Source of the DNA: JACMLD01 sp047602295
GTDB lineage: Bacteria; Bacteroidota; Bacteroidia; Chitinophagales; Chitinophagaceae
Direction of reading: 5' to 3'
DNA: 64,000 nucleotides
NCBI GenBank assembly: GCA_047602295.1
Contig: JASGHP010000001.1
Location: 5,022,001 to 5,086,000 of the forward strand
Shown: piece after piece, positions 1 through 8,805 of the stretch
Layout of the letters: every line of letters begins with the position of its first letter
Position numbering within the stretch: position 1 is the first letter of the stretch
Position numbers and translations under genes: made by a program
Notes under the pieces: model-generated
Databases searched by the model: none
The model's input: the letters and a program-made list of their open reading frames with translations, nothing else
What the model was told of the DNA's origin: nothing

Positions 1-1758
1 TTCTTGCGCAGTTCTGGTTGCTTTACCAATTCTTCTACCGGGGCATTCAAATCTTTCGCCATAGCTTCCACCACGTGATAACTTTCGGGGTGTACAGAAG
101 AATTGTCCAATATGTTTTCTGCATTTGGGATTCGCAAAAACCCTGCACACTGTTCAAAACTTTTCGGGCCCATCATGGGTACTTTTTTCAACTCAGCACG
201 ACTTTTAAATGCACCGTTTTTAGCCCTGTATTCTACAATATTTTTGGCCAGTGTACTGCTTAAACCAGAAACATATACCAGCAAATGCCTGGATGCCGTA
301 TTTACATTTACACCAACATAGTTTACGGCACTTTCCACTACACGGTCAAGTCCCTCTTTTAATTTTGTTTGATTTACATCGTGCTGGTATTGGCCTACAC
401 CAATGGATTTAGCATCAATTTTTACAAGTTCACTCAAAGGGTCCAATAAACGGCGACCAATGCTTACGGCACCACGAACGGTTACGTCATGATCAGGAAA
501 CTCTTCACGTGCTACTTCTGAAGCAGAATAAATAGAGGCGCCACTTTCATTCACCTGGAATACACTAACATGTTTTCCAAAATCAATACTACGCACTAAC
601 TGTTCCGTCTCACGGCCTGCTGTTCCATTACCAATACCAATTGCTTCAATATCATACCTGTTTACAAGATATTTTAATTCGGCAATGGCCTCCTGTGTCT
701 TGGTGTTCAGACAAAGTGTAAATAGTAGTATTGTGCAAAAGGTTTCCTTGTTCATCCAGGCAAACCAATTTGCAACCTGTACGAAAACCCGGATCTAATG
801 CCAATATTCTTTTAGAACCCAATGGCGATGCCAGCAATAACTGGCGCAGGTTTTCAGTAAATACCTGTATGGCTTCATCGTCTGCTTTGTTTTTGCCCAG
901 CAGGCGAAATTCGTTTTCTATAGATGATTTCAATAAACGATCGTAAGAATCTTCCAGCGCTTTTTTTACTTCTGTGCTATTTGCATTTGATGCAGTAATA
1001 AATATCCTGTCCAAATCATCAATCGCCAATTGCCTGTCTATATTAATGTCCATGATAAGAAAACCTTCTTTCTCTCCACGGCGTATAGCCAGTGTACGGT
1101 GAGAAGGGCTTTGCGCCAGTGGTTCGTTAAACTCAAAATAATCACGGTATTTCTGAGCAGCCTCATCTTCTTTTTTACTGCTAAGCACTTTAGAATATAC
1201 AACGGCGCTTTCTGTAAACAACTGTCTTACTTTGTTCCTTGCCTGCTCATTCTCACTTATCATTTCTGCAATAATGTCCCTGGCACCTTGCAATGCTTCT
1301 TTGGTATCTTTTACATTTTCATTTACAAAAGCAGCGGCACTTGCTTCGGGGTTTTCTGCACCTTGTTTAAAAATGATATCAGCAAGCGGTTGCAAACCTT
1401 TTTCAATTGCTTGTGTAGCTTTTGTTTTTCGTTTAGGCTTATACGGTAGATAAATATCTTCAAGAACATTTGCTTCGTAGCAGTCTTCGATACGCTGTTT
1501 TAATTCCGGCGTTAATTTCCCAAGCGCTTCTATGGTTTTAATAACAGTTTCTTTACGTTTGTCCAGCTCTGCAAAATATTTTATCTCTTCGGCCACATTG
1601 CCGATCACTACTTCATCCAGGTTGCCGGTAGCTTCTTTACGATAACGTGCTATAAATGGAATGGTGCCGCCTTCTGCCTGCAAATCGTGCACACTAATTA
1701 CTTGCTTAATGCCAATGCTTAATTTTTCTGCAATCTTCTGAATGTATTTTAATTCCAT
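1..1758 (-). CDS. tex: RNA-binding transcriptional accessory protein Tex, partial and frameshifted
   Basis: Tex binds nucleic acid in the cytoplasm and influences transcription. The start (MELKYIQKIAEKLSI) and the Tex_N region with IPFIARYRKEATGNLDE are typical. A YqgF/RNase H-like segment with LALDPGFRTGCK follows near residue 320. The first frame stops at 652. The rest of Tex (ELKYLVNRYDIEAI, GNGTAGRETEQLV, SVFQVNESGASIYSASE, the helix-hairpin-helix part with VYVSGLSSTLAKNIVEYR) reads on in another frame from about 700 down to 1. The shift lies around 690-720. Loss of one CA from a CACACA run near 694-698 would explain it. The C-terminal S1 domain lies off the left edge. It is either a real pseudogene or a sequence error. 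The family assignment is firm. Confidence 0.9.
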
Positions 1759-1790
1759 AAGTTTACCCGGTTCAAATTTTTAACGGGCAA

Positions 1791-1798
1791 CAAATGTA
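1791..1798 (-). promoter_or_regulatory. Candidate -7 box (TACATTTG) for tex
   Basis: On the minus strand the sequence matches the Bacteroidota -7 consensus TAnnTTTG exactly and lies 32 bases upstream of the tex ATG. No convincing -33 element was seen, so this is a motif match only. Confidence 0.35.
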
Positions 1799-1810
1799 GG
1801 TGGGAAAAAT

Positions 1811-1984
1811 TAGGAATGAATAATTAGGAATGAATAATTACCCACAGGTTATGGGGAAATTAATAATTAGTAATTAATAATTAGTAATTCGGTTTGGCTG
1901 AAGTTTTACAGATAGACATATGCCTGCTGTTCTGAGGCAAAAAATTGAAGCATTATTAATTATTAATTGCTAATTACTAATTAA
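1811..1984. repeat. Degenerate TAATTA-word repeat block
   Basis: The stretch holds a direct duplication of TAGGAATGAATAAT (from 1811), then a block of TAATAATTAG/TAATTAATAA words (1861-1889), and a third block of TTAATTATTAATTGC-type words (1951-1984). The last block runs into the 3' end of the hydrolase gene and provides its stop codon (CTA at 1977-1979, read as TAG). The words are irregular, so this is a quasi-repeat rather than a true tandem repeat. Confidence 0.7.
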
Positions 1985-2624
1985 CAACAAGTACATCCTT
2001 CAAAATAGTGTTCACCTCACGTGCCCGGTTCATTACCAATAGATGTCCGCCTTTTTTAATGACATGCGTGGGTTTGGTAAACCTGCAAGGCAAAACTTCA
2101 TCCCTGGTACCGTGGATATGAACATAAGGCGAAGGCGGGTTATCATTTTTCCATTGAACTATAGCGCCCATAGCCCATGCAATAAATTTGTCGTCGCTAT
2201 CCCGAATAATTGCGTAGAGTATATCTTTATCTTCATCGGTTTCGGTTGTAAACAAGCGTTTATACCTCGCCGCTTTTTTTACCAACGATACTGGCATTAT
2301 TTTATACAACTTCAATTTACCGGCTGCTTTAAAATAAAATGGCAATTGCTGAGACAATGGTATGCTGGAAATTAAAATAGTGATGATGGGTTTATATTGT
2401 CTTGCTATTTCCGTTACAATCATGCCGCCCATAGACAAACCTATTAAAGCAAATGGCTGACTGTTGTCAATGCTATCAGCAAGACGCAGTGCATAATCTT
2501 TGAGCGTTTCATTTTTTAGCGGGTCAATCCACTCAAGAAATACAGGCTCACAATAAGCAGGCAATTGAATGTTTTTAAACACCCTGCTATCTGCCGCTAA
2601 CCCGCTTACAAAATAAACTTTCAT
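1977..2624 (-). CDS. Alpha/beta hydrolase
   Basis: A 215-residue cytoplasmic alpha/beta-hydrolase without a signal peptide. The nucleophile elbow is GLSMGG with Ser64. The acid is probably the Asp in HGTRDEVLP and the base is the His in KKGGHLLV near the C-terminus, so the catalytic triad appears complete. The N-terminal VSGLAADSRVF is the strand and oxyanion loop usual for small esterase-like members. The substrate cannot be predicted. The gene stands alone between tex and the divergent CBS gene. Its stop codon lies inside the TAATTA repeat block, so its last residues may have been altered by repeat insertion. Confidence 0.85.
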   Translation of the reverse strand: MKVYFVSGLAADSRVFKNIQLPAYCEPVFLEWIDPLKNETLKDYALRLADSIDNSQPFALIGLSMGGMIVTEIARQYKPIITILISSIPLSQQLPFYFKAAGKLKLYKIMPVSLVKKAARYKRLFTTETDEDKDILYAIIRDSDDKFIAWAMGAIVQWKNDNPPSPYVHIHGTRDEVLPCRFTKPTHVIKKGGHLLVMNRAREVNTILKDVLVVN

Positions 2625-2757
2625 AGTATGGTTGATTGCTGTGTTTGTTTTCTATATTCAATGCAGAATATACTGCATTCCATTGGCGAAGCAAACGCAT
2701 TTTCACATTTATCACATTCATCACATTTTCACATTAATAAGCTTCTTCTAAAAACGG

Positions 2758-2765
2758 TATCTTTA
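2758..2765 (+). promoter_or_regulatory. Candidate -7 box (TATCTTTA) four bases before CBS start
   Basis: TATCTTTA resembles TAnnTTTG and ends 4 nt before the ATG at 2770. A start site at the usual distance would give a leaderless mRNA. The same spacing recurs at 4946, 17747, 28732 and 32313. Confidence 0.4.
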
Positions 2766-2769
2766 CAAC

Positions 2770-4131
2770 ATGGATATCAAGAACAATATACTGGAAACCA
2801 TCGGACACACGCCACTCATTCGTCTTAATAAAATTACAAAGTCTTTGCCTTGCACCGTGTTGGCAAAAGTAGAGTATTTCAATCCCGGCAATTCTATTAA
2901 AGACCGCATGGCTTTAAAAATGCTGGAAGTAGCTGAACAGGAAGGAAAAATAAAACCAGGGGGCACAATTATAGAAGGCACCAGTGGCAATACCGGAATG
3001 GGCCTGGCATTGGCGGCCTGCGTTAAAGGATACAAATGCATTTTTACTACTACCGATAAGCAATCAAAAGAAAAAGCAGATATTTTAAAAGCAGTAGGCG
3101 CAGAAGTAATTGTTTGTCCTACCAATGTAGAGCCTGAAGATCCGCGGTCTTATTATTCTGTTTCTAAAAGACTGGCAACAGAAGTACCTAATTCTTGGTA
3201 CGTAAACCAATACGATAATCTCGCCAACAGGTTGGCACACTATGAACAAACCGGCCCAGAGATTTGGGAACAAACAGAAGGTAAAATAACACACCTGGTA
3301 GTGGCTACTGGCACTGGCGGTACAATTATTGGAACTGGAAAGTACCTGAAAGAAAAAAATCCTAACATAAAAGTATGGGCTATCGATAGCTATGGTTCAT
3401 TGCTTAAAAAATATTTTGAAACAGGTGAATTGGATCAAAATGAAGTGTACCCTTATATAAGCGAAGGTTTTGGCGAAGACTTTGTGCCAGCCAATTATGA
3501 TATGCAATACATTGATGCTTTTACCAAGGTAACCGATAAAGATGGAGCAGTAATGGCAAGGCGCATTGCCAAAGAAGAAGGATTGTTTTGCGGTTATAGT
3601 GCAGGTAGTTGTCTGCAGGGCTTGTTTCAATTAAAAGATCAATTGAAAAAAGAAGATGTGGTGGTAGTTATTTTTCACGATCATGGCAGCCGCTATGTAG
3701 CCAAAATTTACAACGACCAATGGATGATGGAACGCGGTTTCCTGGAAGTAAAAACTTTTAAAGACATTATTAATGGACGGGCTACCGGTCAAAAGCTAGT
3801 GCATGTAGAGCCGGAACATACCGTATCTGAAGCCGTGGCTTTAATGAAGAAATATGATATTGAACACCTTCCTGTGATGAGCAATAGCAACATAATAGGT
3901 TCTATCAGTGAAAATGGGCTTTTTCAGAAAGTTTTTTCAAATCCAGATATAAAAACAGCAAAAGTGGCTACTGTAATAGAGCCGGCCTTCCCACTTGTGG
4001 ATTTTTCCACAGCAGTGGAGAAATTAAGTACGCTAATTAACAAAGAAAACGGGGCCGTACTGAGCAAAGACGATACAGGAAACTACCATATCGTGACTAA
4101 GTACGACGTCTTGAATGCACTTAGTAAATAG
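2770..4131 (+). CDS. Cystathionine beta-synthase (PLP synthase plus CBS-domain pair)
   Basis: This PLP enzyme condenses serine with homocysteine to cystathionine in transsulfuration, and related members make cysteine or H2S. Residues 1 to about 320 form the fold-type II core. PLP lysine is K44 in GNSIKDR, the substrate loop is GTSGNTG (70-76), and the phosphate-binding loop is GTGGT (181-185). Residues of about 330-453 form a tandem CBS module (HVEPEHTVSEAVALM and later EHLPVM). The 453-residue length fits bacterial CBS with a regulatory module rather than the shorter cysteine synthase, which lacks that tail. No cystathionine gamma-lyase lies beside it. It could act as a cysteine synthase, but the CBS tail favours the name given. 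Confidence 0.9.
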   Translation: MDIKNNILETIGHTPLIRLNKITKSLPCTVLAKVEYFNPGNSIKDRMALKMLEVAEQEGKIKPGGTIIEGTSGNTGMGLALAACVKGYKCIFTTTDKQSKEKADILKAVGAEVIVCPTNVEPEDPRSYYSVSKRLATEVPNSWYVNQYDNLANRLAHYEQTGPEIWEQTEGKITHLVVATGTGGTIIGTGKYLKEKNPNIKVWAIDSYGSLLKKYFETGELDQNEVYPYISEGFGEDFVPANYDMQYIDAFTKVTDKDGAVMARRIAKEEGLFCGYSAGSCLQGLFQLKDQLKKEDVVVVIFHDHGSRYVAKIYNDQWMMERGFLEVKTFKDIINGRATGQKLVHVEPEHTVSEAVALMKKYDIEHLPVMSNSNIIGSISENGLFQKVFSNPDIKTAKVATVIEPAFPLVDFSTAVEKLSTLINKENGAVLSKDDTGNYHIVTKYDVLNALSK

Positions 4132-4679
4132 TACTTATTTCCATATTATATTTTTACTTAATCTCACAGAACACATGCTGGTAAAGGGCTGGCATTTAAG
4201 GCCTTCTTTGGGCAGGTAATTCTCCGTTTTAATTGTACGTAATTTTACTTAAAAAATACTGTGGCTTAACACAGGTTCTGGTGAAATACTGAAGGATAAT
4301 AAAAGGTTAAAATCGCTCTTGTATACCCTGTTCGTGGTATATACTTTTGTACCAGAAGTTGATTGATAGCTAATCCCAATATCCTTTAAAATCCGTAAGT
4401 AAAAAGAATCCAATATCCCTAAATCCAAATCCTAAGAAAACGAACAAAATCCAGTATCAGTCAACTTTCTTTTTTTTAAAACCGGTTAGTTACAACGATA
4501 GCCCATTTTTGAATCCTAATCCTGAAACCTATTCGTATCCTGTTGAGAAACCAAAAGTCCCGTTTGAAAAACCGTCCAGCATCCCAATGAAAACCAGTTT
4601 TTCCAAAAGAAAAACAAACCATATCCTGAGAAAAACCGATCCACTATCACTGAAAAACAAACCTTTTAATCTCCAGTAC

Positions 4680-4726
4680 CCTCCTGCCGAACCGAACATT
4701 TGGCAGGAGGCAAAAGAGTTTTTTTT
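4680..4726 (+). terminator. Hairpin with delayed T-run
   Basis: CCTCCTGCC (4680-4688) pairs perfectly with GGCAGGAGG (4702-4710). A run of eight T follows after a short spacer. It is 550 bases past the CBS stop with no clear gene just upstream, so its role as a terminator is uncertain. Confidence 0.45.
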
Positions 4727-4945
4727 AGAGCTGCAAGCCTTTAGCCTCAAGCTGCAAGTGTATTCCTGAATTTTTCTGCTCCTAACTTTATAGATCAACC
4801 TACGTTATTTCAACTACTCGCATAAATTGCTATTCTGCTCAAATTGTAAGTTTATACCTCAATCTTTTGCTGATCTTATTGATATTGGTCCATTGCTAAC
4901 AAGCAACAGCTTGAAGCTCGCAACTAACAGCTAGCAGCTTTATCG

Positions 4946-4953
4946 TATCTTCA
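4946..4953 (+). promoter_or_regulatory. Candidate -7 box (TATCTTCA) four bases before start
   Basis: A TAnnTTTG-like box ends 4 nt before the ATG at 4958. It lies directly after an AGCT-word repeat block. Motif evidence only. Confidence 0.3.
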
Positions 4954-4957
4954 TCCC

Positions 4958-6067
4958 ATGAGTTTTGAAGGGCTAATGAACGCTTCTACAGGTGCAGAAC
5001 CAGACAGGCCTTCGCGAAAAAAGCCGATGTTCCCCATAACCGATCAACTACGCGGTTACCTGAAACAACATGGCCGCGAAGTAAAATTGCCGGTTGCATA
5101 TCGCGATTTGCTGCATTACACGTATTCTGTGCCCATAATGGACAAAAATGGCAAAGACACGCTATGGGAAAGCGTGACTTATGACATGCGTGAGTGGAAC
5201 TATATCCGCGACGGACTGGTGAACATATACGCCATCTTAAAAACAGAAGGCGATCTCACTTTTACCAAACACCTGGATGTGGCAAGAATTGATTATTGTA
5301 CTTTTGGCAATTCTCATCCTTTTCGTATCCGTATCGTTAACAAGTTTAATGATAACTATGATCACTATTACATCAAAATAGCAGATGCTTCTCGTATTTA
5401 CGGTTTGGAACTTGAACACATTCTATCCCCCAACCGCATTACTTTCTTTACACAAAACAATACACTTGTAGAGGAACATATACCAGGCATACCAGGAGAT
5501 CTTTTTATAAAACAATACCTGGAAGCGCCTGATACCAATAAAATAAGACTTGCCAAAGAGTTTGTAAAATTTAATGAACGTTGTTTTGTACGACTGCTGG
5601 GCGATATGCGCAGTTATAATTTTGTAGTGGATATTACCCCAGACATTGAAGATTATCAATACCGCATACGAAGCATAGATTTTGATCAGCAATCTTATGA
5701 AGGAAGAAAAAATCTTTACCTGCCCCAGTTTTTTAAAGAGAATAAAGCCTTTGTAGATTTATCGCTTAAATACCTTAACAAAGATTCTATTGCGCAATAC
5801 CAGGCAGAAGAACGCACATTGATGACATTCAGACTGGCTTCTGCCCGCTACCGTATAAAAGAGCTTTTGGATATAATGAGCAAAGACAAAATTTCTACGC
5901 CGGAAAAATTATTGCAGCTTAAAACAGAATTGGGACACCATCATAACAATATTGCGTTATTTAAAAAATGCAGCAGTATGGGACAATTATTAAAAAGAAA
6001 CCTGAAGCAAACCCTACAAAAAAACCTGTTGCTGATACCTAAAATACATAGCCGCTTTGAAGACTAG
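4958..6067 (+). CDS. Uncharacterised protein with kinase-like (APH-type) motifs
   Basis: A 369-residue soluble protein of no recognised family. The motif order resembles the aminoglycoside-phosphotransferase/protein-kinase fold. YYIKIAD (137-143, possible ATP-binding K140) is followed by helix residues E151/E153, hinge-like VEEHIPGIPGD (171-181), a catalytic-loop-like LLGDMRSYNFVVD (213-225; compare GDxxxxN of APH proteins), and SIDFDQ (239-244) where kinases have DFG or IDFD. No glycine-rich loop is obvious. The C-terminal 100 residues are helical and basic. The kinase assignment is inference. The stop codon TAG is part of ACTAGCCACT, the first word of the repeat block downstream. Confidence 0.7.
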   Translation: MSFEGLMNASTGAEPDRPSRKKPMFPITDQLRGYLKQHGREVKLPVAYRDLLHYTYSVPIMDKNGKDTLWESVTYDMREWNYIRDGLVNIYAILKTEGDLTFTKHLDVARIDYCTFGNSHPFRIRIVNKFNDNYDHYYIKIADASRIYGLELEHILSPNRITFFTQNNTLVEEHIPGIPGDLFIKQYLEAPDTNKIRLAKEFVKFNERCFVRLLGDMRSYNFVVDITPDIEDYQYRIRSIDFDQQSYEGRKNLYLPQFFKENKAFVDLSLKYLNKDSIAQYQAEERTLMTFRLASARYRIKELLDIMSKDKISTPEKLLQLKTELGHHHNNIALFKKCSSMGQLLKRNLKQTLQKNLLLIPKIHSRFED

Positions 6068-6246
6068 CCACTGGGACACGATGGGCACGGAGGTTTCACG
6101 GAGAGATTTTTGATGTAGATTAATAGTTCATGGTTCATAGTTCGTAGTTCTCATTTCGTAGTTTATAACTATAAGGCTTGCAGCTTGCGACTAAAAGCTA
6201 GCAGCTCTTTAAAAGGCTCACAGCTAGCAGCTAACAGCTCAAAGCT
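6063..6246 (+). repeat. Composite degenerate repeat block (CACGGAG, GTTCATAG, AGCT modules)
   Basis: Three modules follow in order: ACTAGCCACT plus a CACGGAG module (6063-6104), a GTTCATGGTTCATAGTTCGTAG module (6125-6170), and an AGCT module with GCAGCTTGC, AGCTAGCAGC and CAGCTAACAGC words (6175-6246). The same three modules occur in the same order at 27676-27840. The first word overlaps the upstream gene's stop codon. Confidence 0.75.
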
Positions 6247-6440
6247 TTCTTTAAAAAAATCGGCAAACTACCCTATCTTAGCGGCTCATTATAAAAGAAA
6301 GCTTCATTTGGTAAGGTTGTTTGCGCCACGCTCAATAGCAGTACTGCTGCCGGGCCTATAAAAATACCAGGTTTTGTTTTCACAACGATTTGCCAGCCAA
6401 AAGCAATTAAATTAACAATCAAAAACTGCACGATTCTACA
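6247..6440. other. Upstream region of the aldolase gene
   Basis: It contains a perfect 12-bp palindrome, AGCAGTACTGCT (6337-6348), and TATCTTAG (6272-6279) as a possible distant -7 box, which would give a 5' UTR of about 155 nt. No gene and no known riboswitch class was recognised. Confidence 0.35.
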
Positions 6441-7508
6441 ATGAAAAAGTACAAAGCTGGGGTATTATTCGGCGATGAGCTGGAAGCACTCTACAAAGAC
6501 GCCAAAGAAAACCAATTTGCGCTACCTGCGGTAAATACTATTGGCACAGACAACATTAATGCTGCATTGGAAACTGCTGCCAAAGTAAACTCTCCTATTA
6601 TTATCCAGTTTTCTAATGGTGGCGCCCAGTTTATTGCTGGTAAAGGCATGCCCAATGATAAATTGCAGGCAAATATTTCTGGTGGCATTTCTGGAGCTTT
6701 GCACATACACAACGTAGCAAAATATTATGGCGTGCCCGTGGTAATACATACAGACCATGCAGCAAAAAAATGGTTGCCATGGGTAAGCGGATTGATAGAT
6801 GCCGGCGAGCAATTTTATAAAGAAAAGGGGCAGCCGTTGTTTAGCTCTCACATGCTGGATCTTTCTGAAGAATCTATTGAAGAGAACATACATACCTCTG
6901 TTGAGTTTTTTAAACGCATGCAGCCATTAGGTATGGCCATAGAAATAGAACTGGGTGTAACTGGTGGCGAAGAAGATGGCGTAGATAACAGCGGTGTTGA
7001 AAATGATAAATTGTATACTCAACCGCAGCACGTGGCATTTGCGTACACAGAACTTAGCAAAGTGGGCCGCTTGTTTTCCGTAGCTGCTGCATTTGGCAAT
7101 GTGCATGGTGTATACAGCCCGGGTAATGTGGAGTTGCGCCCCGTAATTTTAAAGAACAGCCAGGATTATATTGAGCATGAATTGAAAACAGGACCTAAAC
7201 CTGTTTACTTTGTATTCCATGGTGGTAGCGGTTCTCCACAGCATCAAATTAGAGAAGCAATTAGTTATGGTGCTATAAAAATGAACCTGGATACCGATTT
7301 GCAATGGGCTTTCTGGGAAGGTGTGCTGGGCTATTATAAAAAGAACGAAGCTTACCTCCAAGGTCAGTTGGGCAATCCCGAAGGAGCAGATAAACCTAAT
7401 AAAAAACATTACGATCCGCGTGTTTGGTTGCGCAAAGCAGAAGAAAGTTTTGTAAAAAGGCTGGAAGTTGCTTTTGAAGATCTAAACTGCATTAACAGGA
7501 ACGCATAA
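6441..7508 (+). CDS. fbaA: Class II fructose-bisphosphate aldolase
   Basis: This cytoplasmic zinc aldolase cleaves fructose-1,6-bisphosphate to dihydroxyacetone phosphate and glyceraldehyde-3-phosphate in glycolysis, and runs in reverse in gluconeogenesis. The catalytic Asp and first zinc His are D105 and H106 in HTDHAAKKWLPW. IEIELGVTGGEEDG carries the metal-site Glu. HGVYSPGN and FHGGSGS hold the remaining zinc His residues and the phosphate site. The 355-residue length matches the FbaA (class IIA) type. It is monocistronic, with two terminators downstream. Confidence 0.97.
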   Translation: MKKYKAGVLFGDELEALYKDAKENQFALPAVNTIGTDNINAALETAAKVNSPIIIQFSNGGAQFIAGKGMPNDKLQANISGGISGALHIHNVAKYYGVPVVIHTDHAAKKWLPWVSGLIDAGEQFYKEKGQPLFSSHMLDLSEESIEENIHTSVEFFKRMQPLGMAIEIELGVTGGEEDGVDNSGVENDKLYTQPQHVAFAYTELSKVGRLFSVAAAFGNVHGVYSPGNVELRPVILKNSQDYIEHELKTGPKPVYFVFHGGSGSPQHQIREAISYGAIKMNLDTDLQWAFWEGVLGYYKKNEAYLQGQLGNPEGADKPNKKHYDPRVWLRKAEESFVKRLEVAFEDLNCINRNA

Positions 7509-7517
7509 ACGAAAATA

Positions 7518-7550
7518 AACCCTGCCAGCAATGGCGGGGTTTTGTTTTAA
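7518..7550 (+). terminator. Intrinsic terminator of fbaA
   Basis: AACCCTGCC and GGCGGGGTT form a 9-bp stem with one wobble pair and a 6-nt loop, followed by a T-rich tract. It begins 10 bases past the stop codon. Confidence 0.85.
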
Positions 7551-7582
7551 AATATTTTCCAACATCTGTGTAAAGCTGTCTA

Positions 7583-7620
7583 CCCTACCCGCTTCGGCCC
7601 GTAGGGTTTTTTTATTTTTT
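7583..7620 (+). terminator. Second terminator downstream of fbaA
   Basis: CCCTAC and GTAGGG pair around an inner CCG/CGG stem with a small bulge, then TTTTTTT follows. It backs up the first terminator and lies against the convergent gene. It has no T-run in the opposite direction. Confidence 0.8.
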
Positions 7621-7632
7621 TTGAATTGATCT

Positions 7633-8235
7633 TTACAACGCCCACCCCAAATCAATATTGAAATCCTGCATGCGCATTCCTTTGCCATAAAGCATTTTGC
7701 TATCAAGATCAAGCTTTGCTATAACAGGCCATGTGTACGCAAGCGCATTGTTGGATTGATTGAAACTGTGAAAAGGAATAATATTGATGGCATCTTTTGT
7801 CAGCACCACGATAGCAAAATTTTCAAACTCCTCCTGTTTATAACTAATGCTGCTCTTCCTGGTAAATGATACAAAACATGCGCAATCCAAATGATTATTG
7901 AAATTATTCTTCCCTTCTTTAAAATTTGAAAGGTTCAGCCTTGTATTTAATATCCACGGATCACTTGCAAGCCCACGCAGTAATACCTGCTGTATGTCTA
8001 TAATATCTGTATCCGTTTCCCAGTAATATAAATTATCCTCTTCTAACATAACGCATGCGCCAAAAGGTATTGTAATCAACGCCTTTGCTTCTTCATTTTT
8101 GATCAGCAATTGCTCTGGCATTTGTGTTGCTGTATCATTCACAATGCTGGCCTGCAAACCAAAAGACTGCAACAGCAGGTTGAACTGAATCAAATCAAAA
8201 AAATAGGGAAAACAATATTGCTCAGCAGTCATCAT
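7633..8235 (-). CDS. Hypothetical protein
   Basis: A 200-residue soluble protein of unrecognised family with no signal peptide or membrane segment. It is acidic in the first half (MLEEDNLYYWETDTDIIDI) and ends in DFNIDLGWAL. A single CACF pair of cysteines lies near residue 118. It lies 17 bases after the DinB gene on the same strand, so the two are probably co-transcribed. Function is unknown. Confidence 0.65.
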   Translation of the reverse strand: MMTAEQYCFPYFFDLIQFNLLLQSFGLQASIVNDTATQMPEQLLIKNEEAKALITIPFGACVMLEEDNLYYWETDTDIIDIQQVLLRGLASDPWILNTRLNLSNFKEGKNNFNNHLDCACFVSFTRKSSISYKQEEFENFAIVVLTKDAINIIPFHSFNQSNNALAYTWPVIAKLDLDSKMLYGKGMRMQDFNIDLGWAL

Positions 8236-8252
8236 GCGCAGGAAATAATTAA

Positions 8253-8780
8253 TCAGGATTGCCGCACAATTTTTAAGTACTCAACCCAAGGCCCTACTGC
8301 TTCTTTGTATTGTTTGGCCAATACACGGCTGATTTGTGCAATGTGGTCAAGATCATGCGTCGCCCAGGTAGAAAGCAATTGGGATAAAGTAACCTCGCCA
8401 AAAGCAGGGTGAATGCCGGTCTTCTTTAGATCTGCTGCAGTAAGATTTAATTTTCTTAAAGCTGCAATATTTTGTGTACGCACTTCTTTAAACGCTTGCA
8501 ATAACTGTTGAATTGTTTTTCCCTTGCTGGCTTCAAATTGTGCAAACCGATCAAAGGCAGGAAAATGTTTGTCAACACTATCGGACAGAATAATATAAGC
8601 ACGACCCATCCAATCAGTTTTATCGCCATGAATTAAATGACCTATTACATCAAAAGGGCTCCAGGTGTTTTCACCTTCATTGGCATTTATCCAGTCTTCT
8701 GACAAATTACTTAATAGCGCAGTTAAAACATCTGGTGTACGCTCTAATATTTCAATTCCTTTTTTTATAGAAAATTCCAT
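8253..8780 (-). CDS. DinB family protein
   Basis: A 175-residue four-helix-bundle DinB/DUF664-type protein. Members bind a metal with three His and often act as thiol transferases or hydrolases. DVIGHLIHGDKTDW supplies the first His, and the C-terminal TWATHDLDHIAQISR supplies the HxxxH pair. The start MEFSIKKGIEILE at 8780 is chosen because the upstream extension to 8900 has no DinB character and overlaps the FISUMP gene. The substrate is unknown. A second DinB gene lies at 16277. Confidence 0.85.
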   Translation of the reverse strand: MEFSIKKGIEILERTPDVLTALLSNLSEDWINANEGENTWSPFDVIGHLIHGDKTDWMGRAYIILSDSVDKHFPAFDRFAQFEASKGKTIQQLLQAFKEVRTQNIAALRKLNLTAADLKKTGIHPAFGEVTLSQLLSTWATHDLDHIAQISRVLAKQYKEAVGPWVEYLKIVRQS

Positions 8781-8805
8781 ACTTAAAAATTTATTTGCGC
8801 ATGCT

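Larger units (their letters stand above)
4132..4957. other. Long intergenic region with degenerate words
   Basis: No convincing gene was found. From about 4374 to 4550 the words AATCC, TATCC and GAAACC recur irregularly. A 9-bp hairpin is at 4680-4710. AGCTGCAAG words occur at 4729-4760 and CAGCTTGAAGCTCGCAAC-type words at 4906-4939. An 86-codon frame at 4509-4769 is made of this low-complexity material and runs through the hairpin, so it is not called. Confidence 0.6.

Noticed and set aside
4509..4769. 86-codon plus-strand frame after the CBS gene
   Set aside because: It is low-complexity (repeated Pro, Lys and Ser), runs through a 9-bp hairpin and T-run, and has no promoter or homologue pattern. 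It follows from the AATCC word block.
6063..6246. Simple tandem repeat or IS remnant explanation for the word blocks
   Set aside because: The words vary at almost every position and lack fixed period, terminal repeats or transposase fragments, so neither label fits.
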